NCBI RefSeq assembly: GCF_004216905.1
Contig: NZ_SGXJ01000003.1
Span: 1,206,419-1,270,418 of the forward strand
Source: Kribbella sp. VKM Ac-2569
GTDB lineage: Bacteria > Actinomycetota > Actinomycetes > Propionibacteriales > Kribbellaceae
DNA: 64,000 nucleotides
Direction: 5' to 3'
Shown: in pieces, positions 48,433 to 57,669 of the stretch
Position numbering within the stretch: the stretch's first letter is position 1
Layout: each line of letters begins with the position of its first letter
Program-made: the position numbers and the translations under genes
The notes under the pieces: model-generated
What the model was told of the DNA's origin: nothing
Database searches by the model: none
Seen by the model: the letters and a program-made list of their open reading frames with translations, nothing else

Positions 48433-51248
48433 CCGAAACGCACGGCACTCCGGCTCCCGACCTGAAGATCATCGAGACCCGCGTCTTCCGCGGCCCGAAC
48501 ATCTGGAGCTACGACCCCGCGATCCACCTGGTCGTCGACCTCGGCTCGCTCGAGAACTTCCCGTCGAACACGATCCCCGGCTTCACCGAACGGCTGCTCG
48601 CCGACCTCCCGCGGCTCGACCAGCACCACTGCTCACGAGGCCGCAAGGGCGGGTTCATCGAGCGCCTGAACGAAGGCACCTGGCTCGGTCACATCGCCGA
48701 ACACGTCTCGCTGCAGCTCCAGCAGGAGGCCGGCCACGACATGCGCCGCGGCAAGACGCGCCAGGTCAAAGGCTCGCCGGGCGTCTACAACATCATCTAC
48801 GCGTACGCCGACGAACCGGTCGGGCTCGCGGCGGGTGAACTCGCCGTACGGTTCGTGAACAACCTCGTCCAGCCCCAAATGAAGGATGGACAGCCCGCGT
48901 TCGACTTCACCACCGAGCTGGAGAAGTTCATCAAGCAGGCCGAGCGGACCGCGTTCGGCCCGTCCACGCAGGCGATCGTCGACGAGGCGGTGTCCCGGGA
49001 CATCCCGTGGATCCGGCTGAACAAGGCCAGCCTGGTCCAGCTCGGGCAGGGCGTCCACGCGAAGCGGATCCGGGCCACCATGACGTCCGAAACCGGTTCG
49101 ATCGCGGTCGACGTCGCGAGCGACAAGGACCTGACCACGCGGCTGCTCGCCTCGGCCGGTCTGCCGGTGCCGCGGTCGGAGTCGGTCCGCACGGTCGAGG
49201 ATGCCGTCTCGATCGCCAACAAGATCGGCTACCCGGTCGTGTGCAAGCCGCTCGACGGCAACCACGGGCGCGGTGTCTGCCTGAACCTGCAGGACGCGGA
49301 CGCGGTCCGCGAGGCGTTCCCGATCGCGGCCGAGCAGTCCCGGCGCGGTTCCGTGATCGTGGAGAACTTCGTCACCGGCAAGGACTACCGATGCCTGATC
49401 ATCAACGGCCGGATGGAGGCGATCGCCGAACGCGTGCCCGCGCACGTGGTCGGCGACGGCATCCACACCGTGTCCGAGCTCGTTGACATCACCAACGCCG
49501 ACCCGCGGCGCGGTGTCGGCCACGAGAAGATCCTGACCCGGATCACGATCAACAACGCGGCCCGCCAACTGGTTCGCGACCAGGGTTTCGAGCTGGACGA
49601 CGTACCGCCCGAAGACGTGATGGTGAAGCTCACGCTCACCGGCAACATGTCCACCGGCGGGATCTCGATCGACCGGACCTGGGAGGCGCACCCGGAGAAC
49701 GTCGAGATCGCCGAGGAGGCGGCCCGGATGATCGGGCTCGACATCGCCGGTATCGACTTCATCTGCCCGGACATCACCCAGCCGGTGCGCGAGACCGGCG
49801 GCGCGATCTGTGAGGTGAACGCGGCGCCCGGGTTCCGGATGCACACCAACCCGACGATCGGCGAACCGCAGTACATCGCGAAACCGGTGGTGGACATGCT
49901 GTTCCCGTCTGGTGCGGTCAGCCGGATCCCGATCGTCGCCGTCACCGGGACAAACGGGAAGACGACCACCTCGCGGATGATCAGCCATGTCTTCAAGGGC
50001 ATGGGCCGCAAGGTCGGTATGACGTCGACCGACGGCATCGTGATCGACGAGCGGCTGGTGATCCGGCAGGACGCGTCCGGCCCGAAGTCCGCGCGGATGG
50101 TGCTGCAGAACCCGCGCGTCGACTTCGCGGTGTTCGAGGTGGCGCGCGGCGGGATCCTGCGCGAGGGGCTCGGGTACGAGCGCAACGACGTGGCCGTCGT
50201 CCTGAACGTGCAGCCGGATCACCTCGGCCTGCGCGGGATCGACACGCTCGAGCAGCTGGCCGATGTGAAGGCCGTGCTGGTCGAGGCGGTGCCGCGGACC
50301 GGGTACGCCGTACTGAACGCCGACGACCCGTTGGTGCGCAAGATGCGCCGGAAGTGCTCGGGGCAGGTCGTGTGGTTCAGCATGGCCGAGCCGGGCAGCG
50401 AGGTCCGCGACTACATCGAGGGGCACTGCCGTCGTGGCGGGCGGGCCGTGGTGCTGGAGCGCTCGGACCTGGGCGACATGATCGTGGTGAAGCACGGGCG
50501 CCGGTCGATGCAGCTCGCCTGGACTCACTTGCTGCCGGCAACGTTCGGCGGGCGGGCGATGATGAACGTGCAGAACGCGATGGCGGCCGCCGCGGCGGCG
50601 TTCGCCGCGGGTGCGCCGTTGCACGACATCCGGCAGGGGCTGCGGACGTTCAGTACGTCGTACTACCTGTCGCCGGGCCGGCTGAACGAGATCGACGTCG
50701 ACGGGCGCAGTGTGATCGTCGACTACTGCCACAACGCGCCGGCGATGCGGATGCTCGGTGACTTCGTCGACCGACTCGGGGAGAGCCTGAGCGCGTCGTC
50801 CGAGGTCGGGCGGCCGTCGCGGATCGGCGTGATCGCGACCGCGGGCGACCGCCGGGACGACGACATCCGCGAGCTCGGTGAGGTCGCGGCGCAGCACTTC
50901 GACGTGGTCATCGTCCGCGAGGACGCCCGGCTGCGCGGGCGCAAGCGCGGCGAGTCGGCAGGACTGGTGAAAGTCGGCGTACAGGCCGCGATGGAGAGCG
51001 GCGCGCGGTGCCGGACGGTGGACGTCGTCCTCGACGAGCTCGAGGCGGTGCGGTTCGCGTTGGAGCGGTCGAACCCGGGCGATCTCGTCGTGCTGTGCGT
51101 CGATCAGCATCAGTCGGTACTCGCGGAGCTCGAATCGGTGTCGCACCTGGCGCAGGCCGGGGCGCGGTCCGGTGACGAGGGCGGCGACCCCGACTTCGTG
51201 CAACCCGACGAAGAGGTCACAGAGGAGACACCTCGGGAACTTGCCTAG
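48429..51248 (+). CDS. cphA: Cyanophycin synthetase
   Basis: A 939-aa enzyme that polymerises Asp and Arg into cyanophycin (multi-L-arginyl-poly-L-aspartate), a nitrogen reserve. The N-terminal domain (about 1-160: TRVFRGPNIWSYDPAIHLVVDLG) is followed by an ATP-grasp domain (about 215-475, ending in IDFICPDI and GGAICEVNAAPGFRMH). The Mur-ligase domain has P-loop VAVTGTNGKTTTSRMI at about 503-518 and the later YYLSPGRLNEIDVDGRSVIVDYCHNAPAMRML. All three catalytic modules are intact. It is preceded by cphB. Cyanophycin genes outside cyanobacteria are known in some actinomycetes. Confidence 0.95.
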   Translation: MTETHGTPAPDLKIIETRVFRGPNIWSYDPAIHLVVDLGSLENFPSNTIPGFTERLLADLPRLDQHHCSRGRKGGFIERLNEGTWLGHIAEHVSLQLQQEAGHDMRRGKTRQVKGSPGVYNIIYAYADEPVGLAAGELAVRFVNNLVQPQMKDGQPAFDFTTELEKFIKQAERTAFGPSTQAIVDEAVSRDIPWIRLNKASLVQLGQGVHAKRIRATMTSETGSIAVDVASDKDLTTRLLASAGLPVPRSESVRTVEDAVSIANKIGYPVVCKPLDGNHGRGVCLNLQDADAVREAFPIAAEQSRRGSVIVENFVTGKDYRCLIINGRMEAIAERVPAHVVGDGIHTVSELVDITNADPRRGVGHEKILTRITINNAARQLVRDQGFELDDVPPEDVMVKLTLTGNMSTGGISIDRTWEAHPENVEIAEEAARMIGLDIAGIDFICPDITQPVRETGGAICEVNAAPGFRMHTNPTIGEPQYIAKPVVDMLFPSGAVSRIPIVAVTGTNGKTTTSRMISHVFKGMGRKVGMTSTDGIVIDERLVIRQDASGPKSARMVLQNPRVDFAVFEVARGGILREGLGYERNDVAVVLNVQPDHLGLRGIDTLEQLADVKAVLVEAVPRTGYAVLNADDPLVRKMRRKCSGQVVWFSMAEPGSEVRDYIEGHCRRGGRAVVLERSDLGDMIVVKHGRRSMQLAWTHLLPATFGGRAMMNVQNAMAAAAAAFAAGAPLHDIRQGLRTFSTSYYLSPGRLNEIDVDGRSVIVDYCHNAPAMRMLGDFVDRLGESLSASSEVGRPSRIGVIATAGDRRDDDIRELGEVAAQHFDVVIVREDARLRGRKRGESAGLVKVGVQAAMESGARCRTVDVVLDELEAVRFALERSNPGDLVVLCVDQHQSVLAELESVSHLAQAGARSGDEGGDPDFVQPDEEVTEETPRELA

Positions 51249-51270
51249 GGCAAGTCTCGTTGGCCGTTGC

Positions 51271-51774
51271 GTGAAGACGAAGTTGCTGGCGGCCGCCGCC
51301 GTGGTCACGTTCCTGGTGTCGTCGTGTGGTTCGACGGAGAAGCCGGCCACTCAGGAGGCGGCGGTGACCACTCCGGGCGTGCTGGTCGAGGACGCGTGGG
51401 TGCGGGCGACGACCGGCGCGAAGGACACCACGATGACGGCCGCGTTCCTGTCGCTGACCAATCCCGGTGACACCGACGTGAAGTTGACCTCGGCAACTTC
51501 GCCGATCGCCGGCATGGTGCAGCTGCACGAGATGGCGTTGCAGGACGGCAAGATGGTGATGCGCGAGAAGCCCGGCGGCATCACCGTCCCCGCCGGCTCC
51601 CACGCCCACCTCTCCCCCGGCGGCGACCACATCATGCTGATGTCCCTGAAGCGGCCGCTGAATCCCGGTGACGAGGTCCCGCTCAGGCTCAAGTTCTCCG
51701 ACAACACCACCCACGACCTGAAGGTCCCGGTCAAGGCGTTCACTGAGGAAGAAGAGCACTACCACACCAAGTGA
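51271..51774 (+). CDS. PCu(A)C copper chaperone lipoprotein
   Basis: A 167-aa copper-binding protein (DUF461). A signal peptide with lipobox VSSC at about Cys19 makes it an extracytoplasmic lipoprotein. The Cu(I)-binding Met/His pattern is visible: LHEMALQDGKMVM and, about 20 residues later, HIMLM. Such chaperones deliver copper to cytochrome oxidase or other copper proteins. The GTG at 51271 is the start; the frame is open further up inside cphA. It overlaps the DyP-type peroxidase by 4 nt (GTGA), so the two are coupled. Confidence 0.9.
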   Translation: MKTKLLAAAAVVTFLVSSCGSTEKPATQEAAVTTPGVLVEDAWVRATTGAKDTTMTAAFLSLTNPGDTDVKLTSATSPIAGMVQLHEMALQDGKMVMREKPGGITVPAGSHAHLSPGGDHIMLMSLKRPLNPGDEVPLRLKFSDNTTHDLKVPVKAFTEEEEHYHTK

Positions 51775-52934
51775 CGACTAGACGGCAGTTCTTCGGGTAC
51801 GCCGGTGCGGCCGCTGCAGGCGCCGCGGCCACCGGTGGTGCTGTCGTTGCTCTCGACAACGACAGCACCGAAACGCCTGTCTCCCGGACCGTTTCGCCGT
51901 ACGGCGAACATCAAGCCGGAATCGCCCGCGTCGCGCCGGCGGTGGCCGAGTTGGTCAGCTTCAAGCTCGGGACCGATCGGGCCGGGCTCGGGCGGTTGAT
52001 GCGGCTGTGGACGAGTGACCTCGTCGCGTTGGCCGATGGGCGGGGTGCGCCTGGAGATACGGCGCCCGAGATGGCGGTGGCCAACAAGGGTGTGACGGTG
52101 ACGGTCGGGTTCGGGCCGCGGGTGTTCGAGTTGACCGGGCAGCGGCCGCCGGGCCTCGACGACCTGCCGGTGATGAAGCACGACCGACTGCAGGCTGCCT
52201 GGTCGGGCGGTGACCTGCTGGTGATGGTCGACGCGGACGACGCGGTCAGCGTGGTGCACGCCGTACGGCGATTGATCGCGGACGCGAAGCCGTTCGCGAC
52301 CCCGCTCTGGCGCCAGACGGGCTTCTGGGACAGCACCGGCCCGGACGGCAAGCCAGTCACCGGCCGCAACTTGTTCGGCCAGGTCGACGGCACAGGCAAC
52401 CCCGCCTTCGGCACGCCGGAGTTCGACCAGACCGTGTGGTCCGCCGACGGCCCCGAGTGGTTTCGCGGCGGTACGACGCTCGTCGTACGGCGGATCCGGC
52501 TGAACCTCGACACCTGGGACGAACTCACCCGCTCCGAACAGGAACGGGCCGTCGGCCGCAAACTCTCCACCGGCGCACCGCTCACCGGCACCGCCGAACA
52601 CGACGAACTCGACCTCGAGGCCCGCGACGCCGACGGCCGGCTCGTCATCGCGCAGAACGCGCACGCCCGCCTCTCGCACCACACCGAGAACGACGGCCGC
52701 CGCATCTTCCGCAAGGGCCTGAACTACGTCCGCGACACCGGCGCGACCCGTGAGTCCGGCCTGATCTTCCTCAGCCACCAGGCGGACGTCGCGGGTCAGT
52801 TCCTCCCACTGCTCACCCGCCTGGACGCGGTCGATGCCCTCAACGAGTGGACCACCACGATCGGCTCCGCCGTCTACGCCCTCCCACCCGGCTTCCAGCC
52901 CGGCGAATGGCTCGGCCAGAAACTTCTCGCGTGA
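51771..52934 (+). CDS. Tat-exported DyP-type heme peroxidase
   Basis: A 387-aa dye-decolorising peroxidase. The N-terminus carries a twin-arginine signal (TTRRQFFGYAGAAAAGAAA). The GxxDG signature is GQVDG at about 203-207, whose Asp is catalytic; the proximal heme His is expected at about His298 (QNAHARLSHH). It starts at GTG 51771 inside the copper-chaperone stop. EfeB-type DyP proteins sit with copper/iron uptake genes, and this pairing with PCu(A)C is like that of some EfeB/EfeO loci without the permease. It acts outside the membrane. Confidence 0.93.
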   Translation: MTTRRQFFGYAGAAAAGAAATGGAVVALDNDSTETPVSRTVSPYGEHQAGIARVAPAVAELVSFKLGTDRAGLGRLMRLWTSDLVALADGRGAPGDTAPEMAVANKGVTVTVGFGPRVFELTGQRPPGLDDLPVMKHDRLQAAWSGGDLLVMVDADDAVSVVHAVRRLIADAKPFATPLWRQTGFWDSTGPDGKPVTGRNLFGQVDGTGNPAFGTPEFDQTVWSADGPEWFRGGTTLVVRRIRLNLDTWDELTRSEQERAVGRKLSTGAPLTGTAEHDELDLEARDADGRLVIAQNAHARLSHHTENDGRRIFRKGLNYVRDTGATRESGLIFLSHQADVAGQFLPLLTRLDAVDALNEWTTTIGSAVYALPPGFQPGEWLGQKLLA

Positions 52935-52980
52935 TCTGTCACCCTGCGACGCTGTCCAAGGCGTTGTATGGGGTGTGCCG

Positions 52981-53502
52981 ATGAGAACCGAGCATGACTT
53001 CGACGAGTTCGTTCGAGCGCGGTGGACCGCCACCGCGCGGCTCGCCTACGCGCTGACCCTGGACCATCAGAAGGCGGAAGACCTGGCGCAGGACGCGTTC
53101 ACCAAACTCTGGTTCCACTGGCGGAAGCTGCAGAACGGGAATCCCGAGGCGTACCTGCGAAGGATCGTCGCCAGCAGTTTTCTGTCCGGTCGCCGCCGCC
53201 GCTGGCTCGGCGAACGCCCCACGGACGCACCACCGGAGACCGTCGTCGACCCCGACACCGCCCAGGTGGACGAGCGCCTCGCGCTCCGCCAGGCGATGGC
53301 GCGCCTGAGCCCACGACAACGCGCAGCCGTCTATCTCCGGTACGCCGAGGACCTGTCCGAGCGCACTGTCGCGGAAGTCCTCGGCTGCTCGGTCGGCGCC
53401 GTGAAACAGCACACCCGCAGGGGCCTGGAAGCGCTCCGCGCCGACATCACGTTCGCCACCCCGGACGAACTGGCCGACCTGACCGAAAGGGGGATCTCAT
53501 GA
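52981..53502 (+). CDS. ECF RNA polymerase sigma factor (SigE-family, short)
   Basis: A 173-aa ECF sigma factor with region 2 at about 10-75 (FVRARWTATARLAYALTLDHQKAEDLAQDAFTKLWFHW) and region 4 at about 110-165 (LRQAMARLSPRQRAAVYLRYAEDLSERTVAEVLGCSVGAVKQHTRRGLEAL). The ATG at 52981 is 47 nt after the DyP stop. Its stop overlaps by 4 nt the start of a membrane-anchored protein that may be its anti-sigma or its sensor. The target promoters cannot be identified here. Confidence 0.93.
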   Translation: MRTEHDFDEFVRARWTATARLAYALTLDHQKAEDLAQDAFTKLWFHWRKLQNGNPEAYLRRIVASSFLSGRRRRWLGERPTDAPPETVVDPDTAQVDERLALRQAMARLSPRQRAAVYLRYAEDLSERTVAEVLGCSVGAVKQHTRRGLEALRADITFATPDELADLTERGIS

Positions 53503-54284
53503 CCGACGACCTGAGCACGAACCGCCTGCCCGAGGACCTGGGCGCCAAGCTCGCCGTCCTCACCGACGAGCGGCCCGAGCCCGCCGACCCCGCGGCCCCG
53601 ATCCGGCTGCGGATCAAGCGCCGCCAGGTGCGTCGCCGTACGACTGCCGCTGCCGTGTGCGCGGCCGCCGCAACCGCCGCTGTCGTGGTCGCGAGCTCGG
53701 TCCTCGGCTCGATCCGGTCGGCCGAGCCCGGCGTCGCGACTCCCTCTACGAGCCCCGTGCCCAAGATGGTGTCCACGCACGCCGACTTCCGGTACACCCC
53801 GCTCCCGAAGCCCTGGTCCGACAAGCCGGCGTTCACGACGCAGCCGGACTCGCTCAGGTACGCGCCCGCCTTCTACGTCGCCCGCGGCAGCATCCCGAAC
53901 GAGAGCTGGGCGGTCGCGTCCTACTACAGCTCCGGCTGCCTCGTCGTCACCGATGAGGGCCCGGCGAAGGCCTTCGGCGGTACCAAGGACTGCTTCTACG
54001 AGAACTGGCAGCCGGACCAACGAGCCCAGTACAGGACCATCCCCGCGGTGGTACCGAATCTGTCGTCCCCGCTGCACCTCACGATGGTCATGGGCGCGGT
54101 GTCCGCCGAAGCACGTACGGTCCGGATCACCGCGGGCGGCAAGACCTACAGCACGGACGCGATCGGTACGCCGAACAGCAGTCGGTTCAGGTTCTTCGCA
54201 CTGGTGGTCGACGCCGCCGAATCCGAGATCACCGCGGTCACACCACTGACTGCCACCGGGCAGCCCGCGCCCAGCCCGAGCTGA
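53499..54284 (+). CDS. Membrane-anchored protein coupled to ECF sigma factor
   Basis: A 261-aa protein with a short cytosolic N-terminus (about 1-45, ending in basic RIKRRQVRRR), one membrane helix (about 48-70, TTAAAVCAAAATAAVVVASSVL) and an extracytoplasmic domain of about 190 residues with several Cys (about CLVV and CFYEN). I recognise no anti-sigma zinc motif, but the ATGA overlap with the sigma gene makes a regulatory role likely. AAGGGGGATCTC precedes the ATG. Function otherwise unknown. Confidence 0.75.
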   Translation: MTDDLSTNRLPEDLGAKLAVLTDERPEPADPAAPIRLRIKRRQVRRRTTAAAVCAAAATAAVVVASSVLGSIRSAEPGVATPSTSPVPKMVSTHADFRYTPLPKPWSDKPAFTTQPDSLRYAPAFYVARGSIPNESWAVASYYSSGCLVVTDEGPAKAFGGTKDCFYENWQPDQRAQYRTIPAVVPNLSSPLHLTMVMGAVSAEARTVRITAGGKTYSTDAIGTPNSSRFRFFALVVDAAESEITAVTPLTATGQPAPSPS

Positions 54285-54285
54285 C

Positions 54286-55131
54286 TCAGGAGGCGGGCTG
54301 GCGGCGTGCGAGCAGGCGTCGGCGGGGTTCTTCCTGGTCGATCCAGTCGAGGTCGTCGGAGAGTACGGCGTCGTTCGACTTGTCGGCGTACGGGTCCAGG
54401 GGCGGCGGTGGCGGTGGGAGGGCGCGGAGCTTGAGCGCCGTCATCGGGATCGCGAGCAGGATGCCGACGACCATCCACGGCCAGTACTCGCGCAGCAGCG
54501 GCTCGAACGACTGGAAGAATGCCTCGGTCGACGCGTCGCCGACCGCGTCCATCGGCTTCCCGGTCGACTGACTGACGAGCCGGACGGACGCGACGATGCC
54601 GAAGCAGGCCAGGTAGAACCCGGTCAACGGGATCCACGACCCCACCGACCGCCAGCCGCGCTTCCAGCAGGCGACGTAGAGCAGGATCGCGAGCCCGGCG
54701 CCGACCAGCAGACCGTTCAGCTGCCACAGCCACCGCCAGTCGGCCAGTTGCTCAGCCGGCCGCAGGGCCGTCCAGGCCACCGGCAGCGCCAGCGCGAACG
54801 CCGCGACCACCGAAATCCTCGTGCCCAGGGCACCGAAGAACCCGCCGAGAGCGCTTGCCACCAGCAACGTGACCAGCAGATCTCCGAACGAGTTGCCGGT
54901 TAGCCACCACATGCCCGCGGCAACGATCAGCACGACCGGTACGGCGATCCGGATCCGCCCGATGAGCAGCCCGGCCAGCACGCCGCCGGCGAACCCGCCG
55001 AGCACCACCAGATCGATCCGCGGCGGCACGAAGTACGTCGTACCTTCCGGGAGTCCCTTCAGATACGTCGCGGAGAAGCCGCCCACGAACCAGGCGACCA
55101 CCGCAGCCGGGATCGACCACAGGTAGCGCAT
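54286..55131 (-). CDS. Polytopic membrane protein of unknown function
   Basis: A 281-aa protein with about seven hydrophobic segments (for example SIPAAVVAWFVGGFSATYL, LVVLGGFAGGVLAGLLIG and VPVVLIVAAGMWWLTG). A Pro-rich stretch and an acidic/basic cytosolic tail follow (about residues 238-281, with PPPPPPLDPYADKSNDAV). The ATG at 55131 is preceded by an in-frame GTG. I do not recognise a family. It converges with the sigma-linked gene, with 1 nt between the stops. Confidence 0.7.
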   Translation of the reverse strand: MRYLWSIPAAVVAWFVGGFSATYLKGLPEGTTYFVPPRIDLVVLGGFAGGVLAGLLIGRIRIAVPVVLIVAAGMWWLTGNSFGDLLVTLLVASALGGFFGALGTRISVVAAFALALPVAWTALRPAEQLADWRWLWQLNGLLVGAGLAILLYVACWKRGWRSVGSWIPLTGFYLACFGIVASVRLVSQSTGKPMDAVGDASTEAFFQSFEPLLREYWPWMVVGILLAIPMTALKLRALPPPPPPLDPYADKSNDAVLSDDLDWIDQEEPRRRLLARRQPAS

Positions 55132-55183
55132 CACACAACCCCGTTCCCACCCCGACTGTGCCGTCGGAATGGCGGCGGCAGGG

Positions 55184-56869
55184 CTAGTGCTGGGCTCTCT
55201 CGACCTTGCTCTTCAAGGTCTCCGGTGTGTCGACAGTAGCTCCCTCGGACCGCAACCACGCGTCAAGACTCGCCCGATCCTGCAGAGACATGACTGCCAC
55301 CACATCCCCCGCCCGCGCCTCGGCGACCAGCGCCTGCGCCGCCGCCAGCTCGGTCGGGAACGCCGGTACGTCGTCCACGCCGACCGACGACGCACCCTCG
55401 CGGAACACCGCCTCGAGCTCCTCCGGCGGCCGCCCGCGCAGGTAGTCGCTCTTGTGGCCGATTGCGATCCGGTCGGTCGCCCGCGCGCCCATCGCACCGA
55501 GCGTCGCGACCATGTCGTCGGCTCGGTCACCCGGCGATCCGAGCGCCAGCATCAGCCGGCCGCCGTCCGGACGGACGCCGTTCATGATCTCGAGCAGCGC
55601 CTCCAGCCCGGCCTCGTTGTGCGCGAGGTCGATGACGACGGTGAAGTCGCGCAGCGAGTACATGTTCATCCGGCCGGGGTTGTTCTCGTTCGGCGCGAAC
55701 GTGCTCAGACCCTCGATCACCGCCGCCCGCGGCAGCCCGAGACCGAGCGCCGCCGACGCCGCGGCCAGCGTGTTCTCCACGTTGTAGTGCGACAGGCCGG
55801 ACAGCGTCATCGGTACGTCGGCGACCTTGAGCAACGGCTCCGGGTCGCGCGACTGGTCGAGCACGGTCACGTACCCGTCGAGCACGGTCGTGGCTCGGCC
55901 GCCCTCGTCCAGCACGGTCCGGATCGACGGCGAGTCGGGCTCGCGGGAGAACACCCAGCACTTGGCCGGCGAATTGAGCCGCATCGCGAACGTCCGCGGG
56001 TCGTCGCCGTTCACCACGCACCAGCCGCGCGGCCGGGTGATGTGCGTGATCACCGCCTTCACCTCGGCGAGCTGGTCGACGGTGTCGATCCCGCCCAGGC
56101 CGAGATGGTCCGCGGACACGTTGGTGACCACCGAGACGTCGTTGTACGCGACGCCGATCCCGCGGCGCAGGATCCCGCCGCGGGCGGTCTCGGTCACCGC
56201 GAGCTGGATGCCCGGCTGGGACAGCACCTGCCCGGCGCCGCTCGGCCCGGAGAAGTCGCCGTACTTCACCAGTTCGCCGTCGAAGTACACGCCGTCGGTG
56301 CTCGACCAGCCGACGTGCAGCCCGGCGGCGCGCCCGATGTGCGCGATCATCCGCGACGTCGTGGTCTTGCCGTTCGTCCCGGTCACCGCGACCACCGGCA
56401 CCTTCGGCCGCAGCGTCGGCGGCGGGTTACCCGGCGGCTCGTCCCGCACCCGCTCCCCGACGGTGTGGATCAGCTCGCTCAGGTCATCGGCACCGAACGC
56501 GTCCAGCACCTCGACGATCGCCGCCCCGAGCGCCCGCGCCCGTCCCTCGTGCGCCCACGGGAACGCCACCACGAGCCGCCGTACGTCGGACTCTGGGCGG
56601 ACCCGTACGCCGATCCGCCCGATCCCGGCCTCCCGGGCGATCCGCCGTACGACGTGACCGGCGACCCGGATCGCGAACCGCTGGCGGAACCCGGACCCGA
56701 TCCGGCCGGGCCGGGTTGCGCCGAGACCGATCGCCTGTCCGTACGCTTTCGCCGCCGGAGCGGGCGCGTCCGCGATCGCCGATACGTCCAGCGTCAGCTT
56801 GATCGCGGCCCGGCTGAAGTAGAGATTGGCGCCGTCGAGAACGCGGAGCTCTACCAGAGAAGTTGCCAC
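55184..56869 (-). CDS. CphA-like Mur ligase lacking the ATP-grasp domain
   Basis: A 561-aa protein. The N-terminal about 150 residues match the N-terminal domain of cyanophycin synthetase (LRVLDGANLYFSRAAIKLTLDVSAI beside the CphA version with GPNIWSYDPAIHL). It passes straight into a Mur-ligase domain with P-loop VAVTGTNGKTTTSRMI (about 160-175), then NVSADHLGLGGIDTVDQLAEVKAV and FTVVIDLAHNEAGLEALLEI. The central ATP-grasp domain, which in CphA attaches Asp, is absent. It therefore resembles the second half-reaction ligase. The GTG at 56869 overlaps the fabI stop by 1 nt (TAGTG). Substrate unknown; a peptide or cell-wall ligase is possible. Confidence 0.85.
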   Translation of the reverse strand: MATSLVELRVLDGANLYFSRAAIKLTLDVSAIADAPAPAAKAYGQAIGLGATRPGRIGSGFRQRFAIRVAGHVVRRIAREAGIGRIGVRVRPESDVRRLVVAFPWAHEGRARALGAAIVEVLDAFGADDLSELIHTVGERVRDEPPGNPPPTLRPKVPVVAVTGTNGKTTTSRMIAHIGRAAGLHVGWSSTDGVYFDGELVKYGDFSGPSGAGQVLSQPGIQLAVTETARGGILRRGIGVAYNDVSVVTNVSADHLGLGGIDTVDQLAEVKAVITHITRPRGWCVVNGDDPRTFAMRLNSPAKCWVFSREPDSPSIRTVLDEGGRATTVLDGYVTVLDQSRDPEPLLKVADVPMTLSGLSHYNVENTLAAASAALGLGLPRAAVIEGLSTFAPNENNPGRMNMYSLRDFTVVIDLAHNEAGLEALLEIMNGVRPDGGRLMLALGSPGDRADDMVATLGAMGARATDRIAIGHKSDYLRGRPPEELEAVFREGASSVGVDDVPAFPTELAAAQALVAEARAGDVVAVMSLQDRASLDAWLRSEGATVDTPETLKSKVERAQH

Positions 56870-57645
56870 TACGCTCCCATCGCGTGGTAGCCGCCGTCGA
56901 CGTGCACGATCTCGCCGGTGGTCGCGGGGAAGAAGTCACTGAGCAGGGCGACGATGGTGCGCCCGGTCGGCTCGAGGTCGGACGGATCCCAGCCCAGCGG
57001 GGCCTTGTCCAGCCACGGCTCCTCGAACTTCTCGAAGCCCGGGATCGCCTTCGCGGCCAGGGTCTTCAGCGGACCGGCCGACACCAGGTTGCAGCGGATC
57101 CCCTGCGCACCGAGGTCGCGCGCCAGGTACCGGCTGGTGGACTCCAGAGCGGCCTTGGCCACCCCCATCCAGTCGTACCCGGGCCAGGCCACGGTCGCGT
57201 CGAACGTCATCCCGACGACGCTGCCACCACGGCTCATCAGCGGCGCGCAGGTCACGGCCAGCGACTTCAGGCTGTACGCCGACACGTGGACGGCCTGCGC
57301 CACGTCGTCCCACGGACCTTCGAGGAACTTGCCGCCGAGGATCGTCTCCGGGTTGCCGTACGCGATCGAGTGCACGACCCCGTCCAGCCCGTCGACGTGC
57401 TCACGGACGGCGTCCGGCAGCGCGGCCAGGTGTTCGGCGTTCGTGACGTCGAGCTCCAGCACCGGGGGCTCGGTCGGCAGCCGTTTCGCGATCCGCTTGG
57501 TGATGCTCAGCGCGCGGCCGAAGTTCGAGATCAGCACGGTGGCGCCTTGTTCCTGCGCCACCTTGGCCGTGGCGAAGCCGATCGACGAGTCGAGGGTGAC
57601 TCCGGCGACCAGGATCCGCTTGCCGTCGAGGATGCCCACCGGCAT
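56869..57645 (-). CDS. fabI: Enoyl-[acyl-carrier-protein] reductase, InhA/FabI type
   Basis: A 258-aa NADH-dependent reductase of fatty-acid synthase II. The N-terminal GILDGKRILVAGVTLDSSIGFATAKVA is the enoyl-reductase form of the SDR nucleotide motif. The catalytic Tyr157 and Lys164 lie in PGYDWMGVAKAALEST, matching Tyr158/Lys165 of mycobacterial InhA. It directly follows fabG, like the mabA-inhA operon, and overlaps the Mur-ligase gene. Confidence 0.94.
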   Translation of the reverse strand: MPVGILDGKRILVAGVTLDSSIGFATAKVAQEQGATVLISNFGRALSITKRIAKRLPTEPPVLELDVTNAEHLAALPDAVREHVDGLDGVVHSIAYGNPETILGGKFLEGPWDDVAQAVHVSAYSLKSLAVTCAPLMSRGGSVVGMTFDATVAWPGYDWMGVAKAALESTSRYLARDLGAQGIRCNLVSAGPLKTLAAKAIPGFEKFEEPWLDKAPLGWDPSDLEPTGRTIVALLSDFFPATTGEIVHVDGGYHAMGA

Positions 57646-57669
57646 GCCCTTTCTAGATGAAATGTGAGA

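Noticed and set aside
48633..51350. A 905-codon open frame on the - strand
   Set aside because: Exact antisense shadow of cphA; His/Arg/Asp-rich with no motif.
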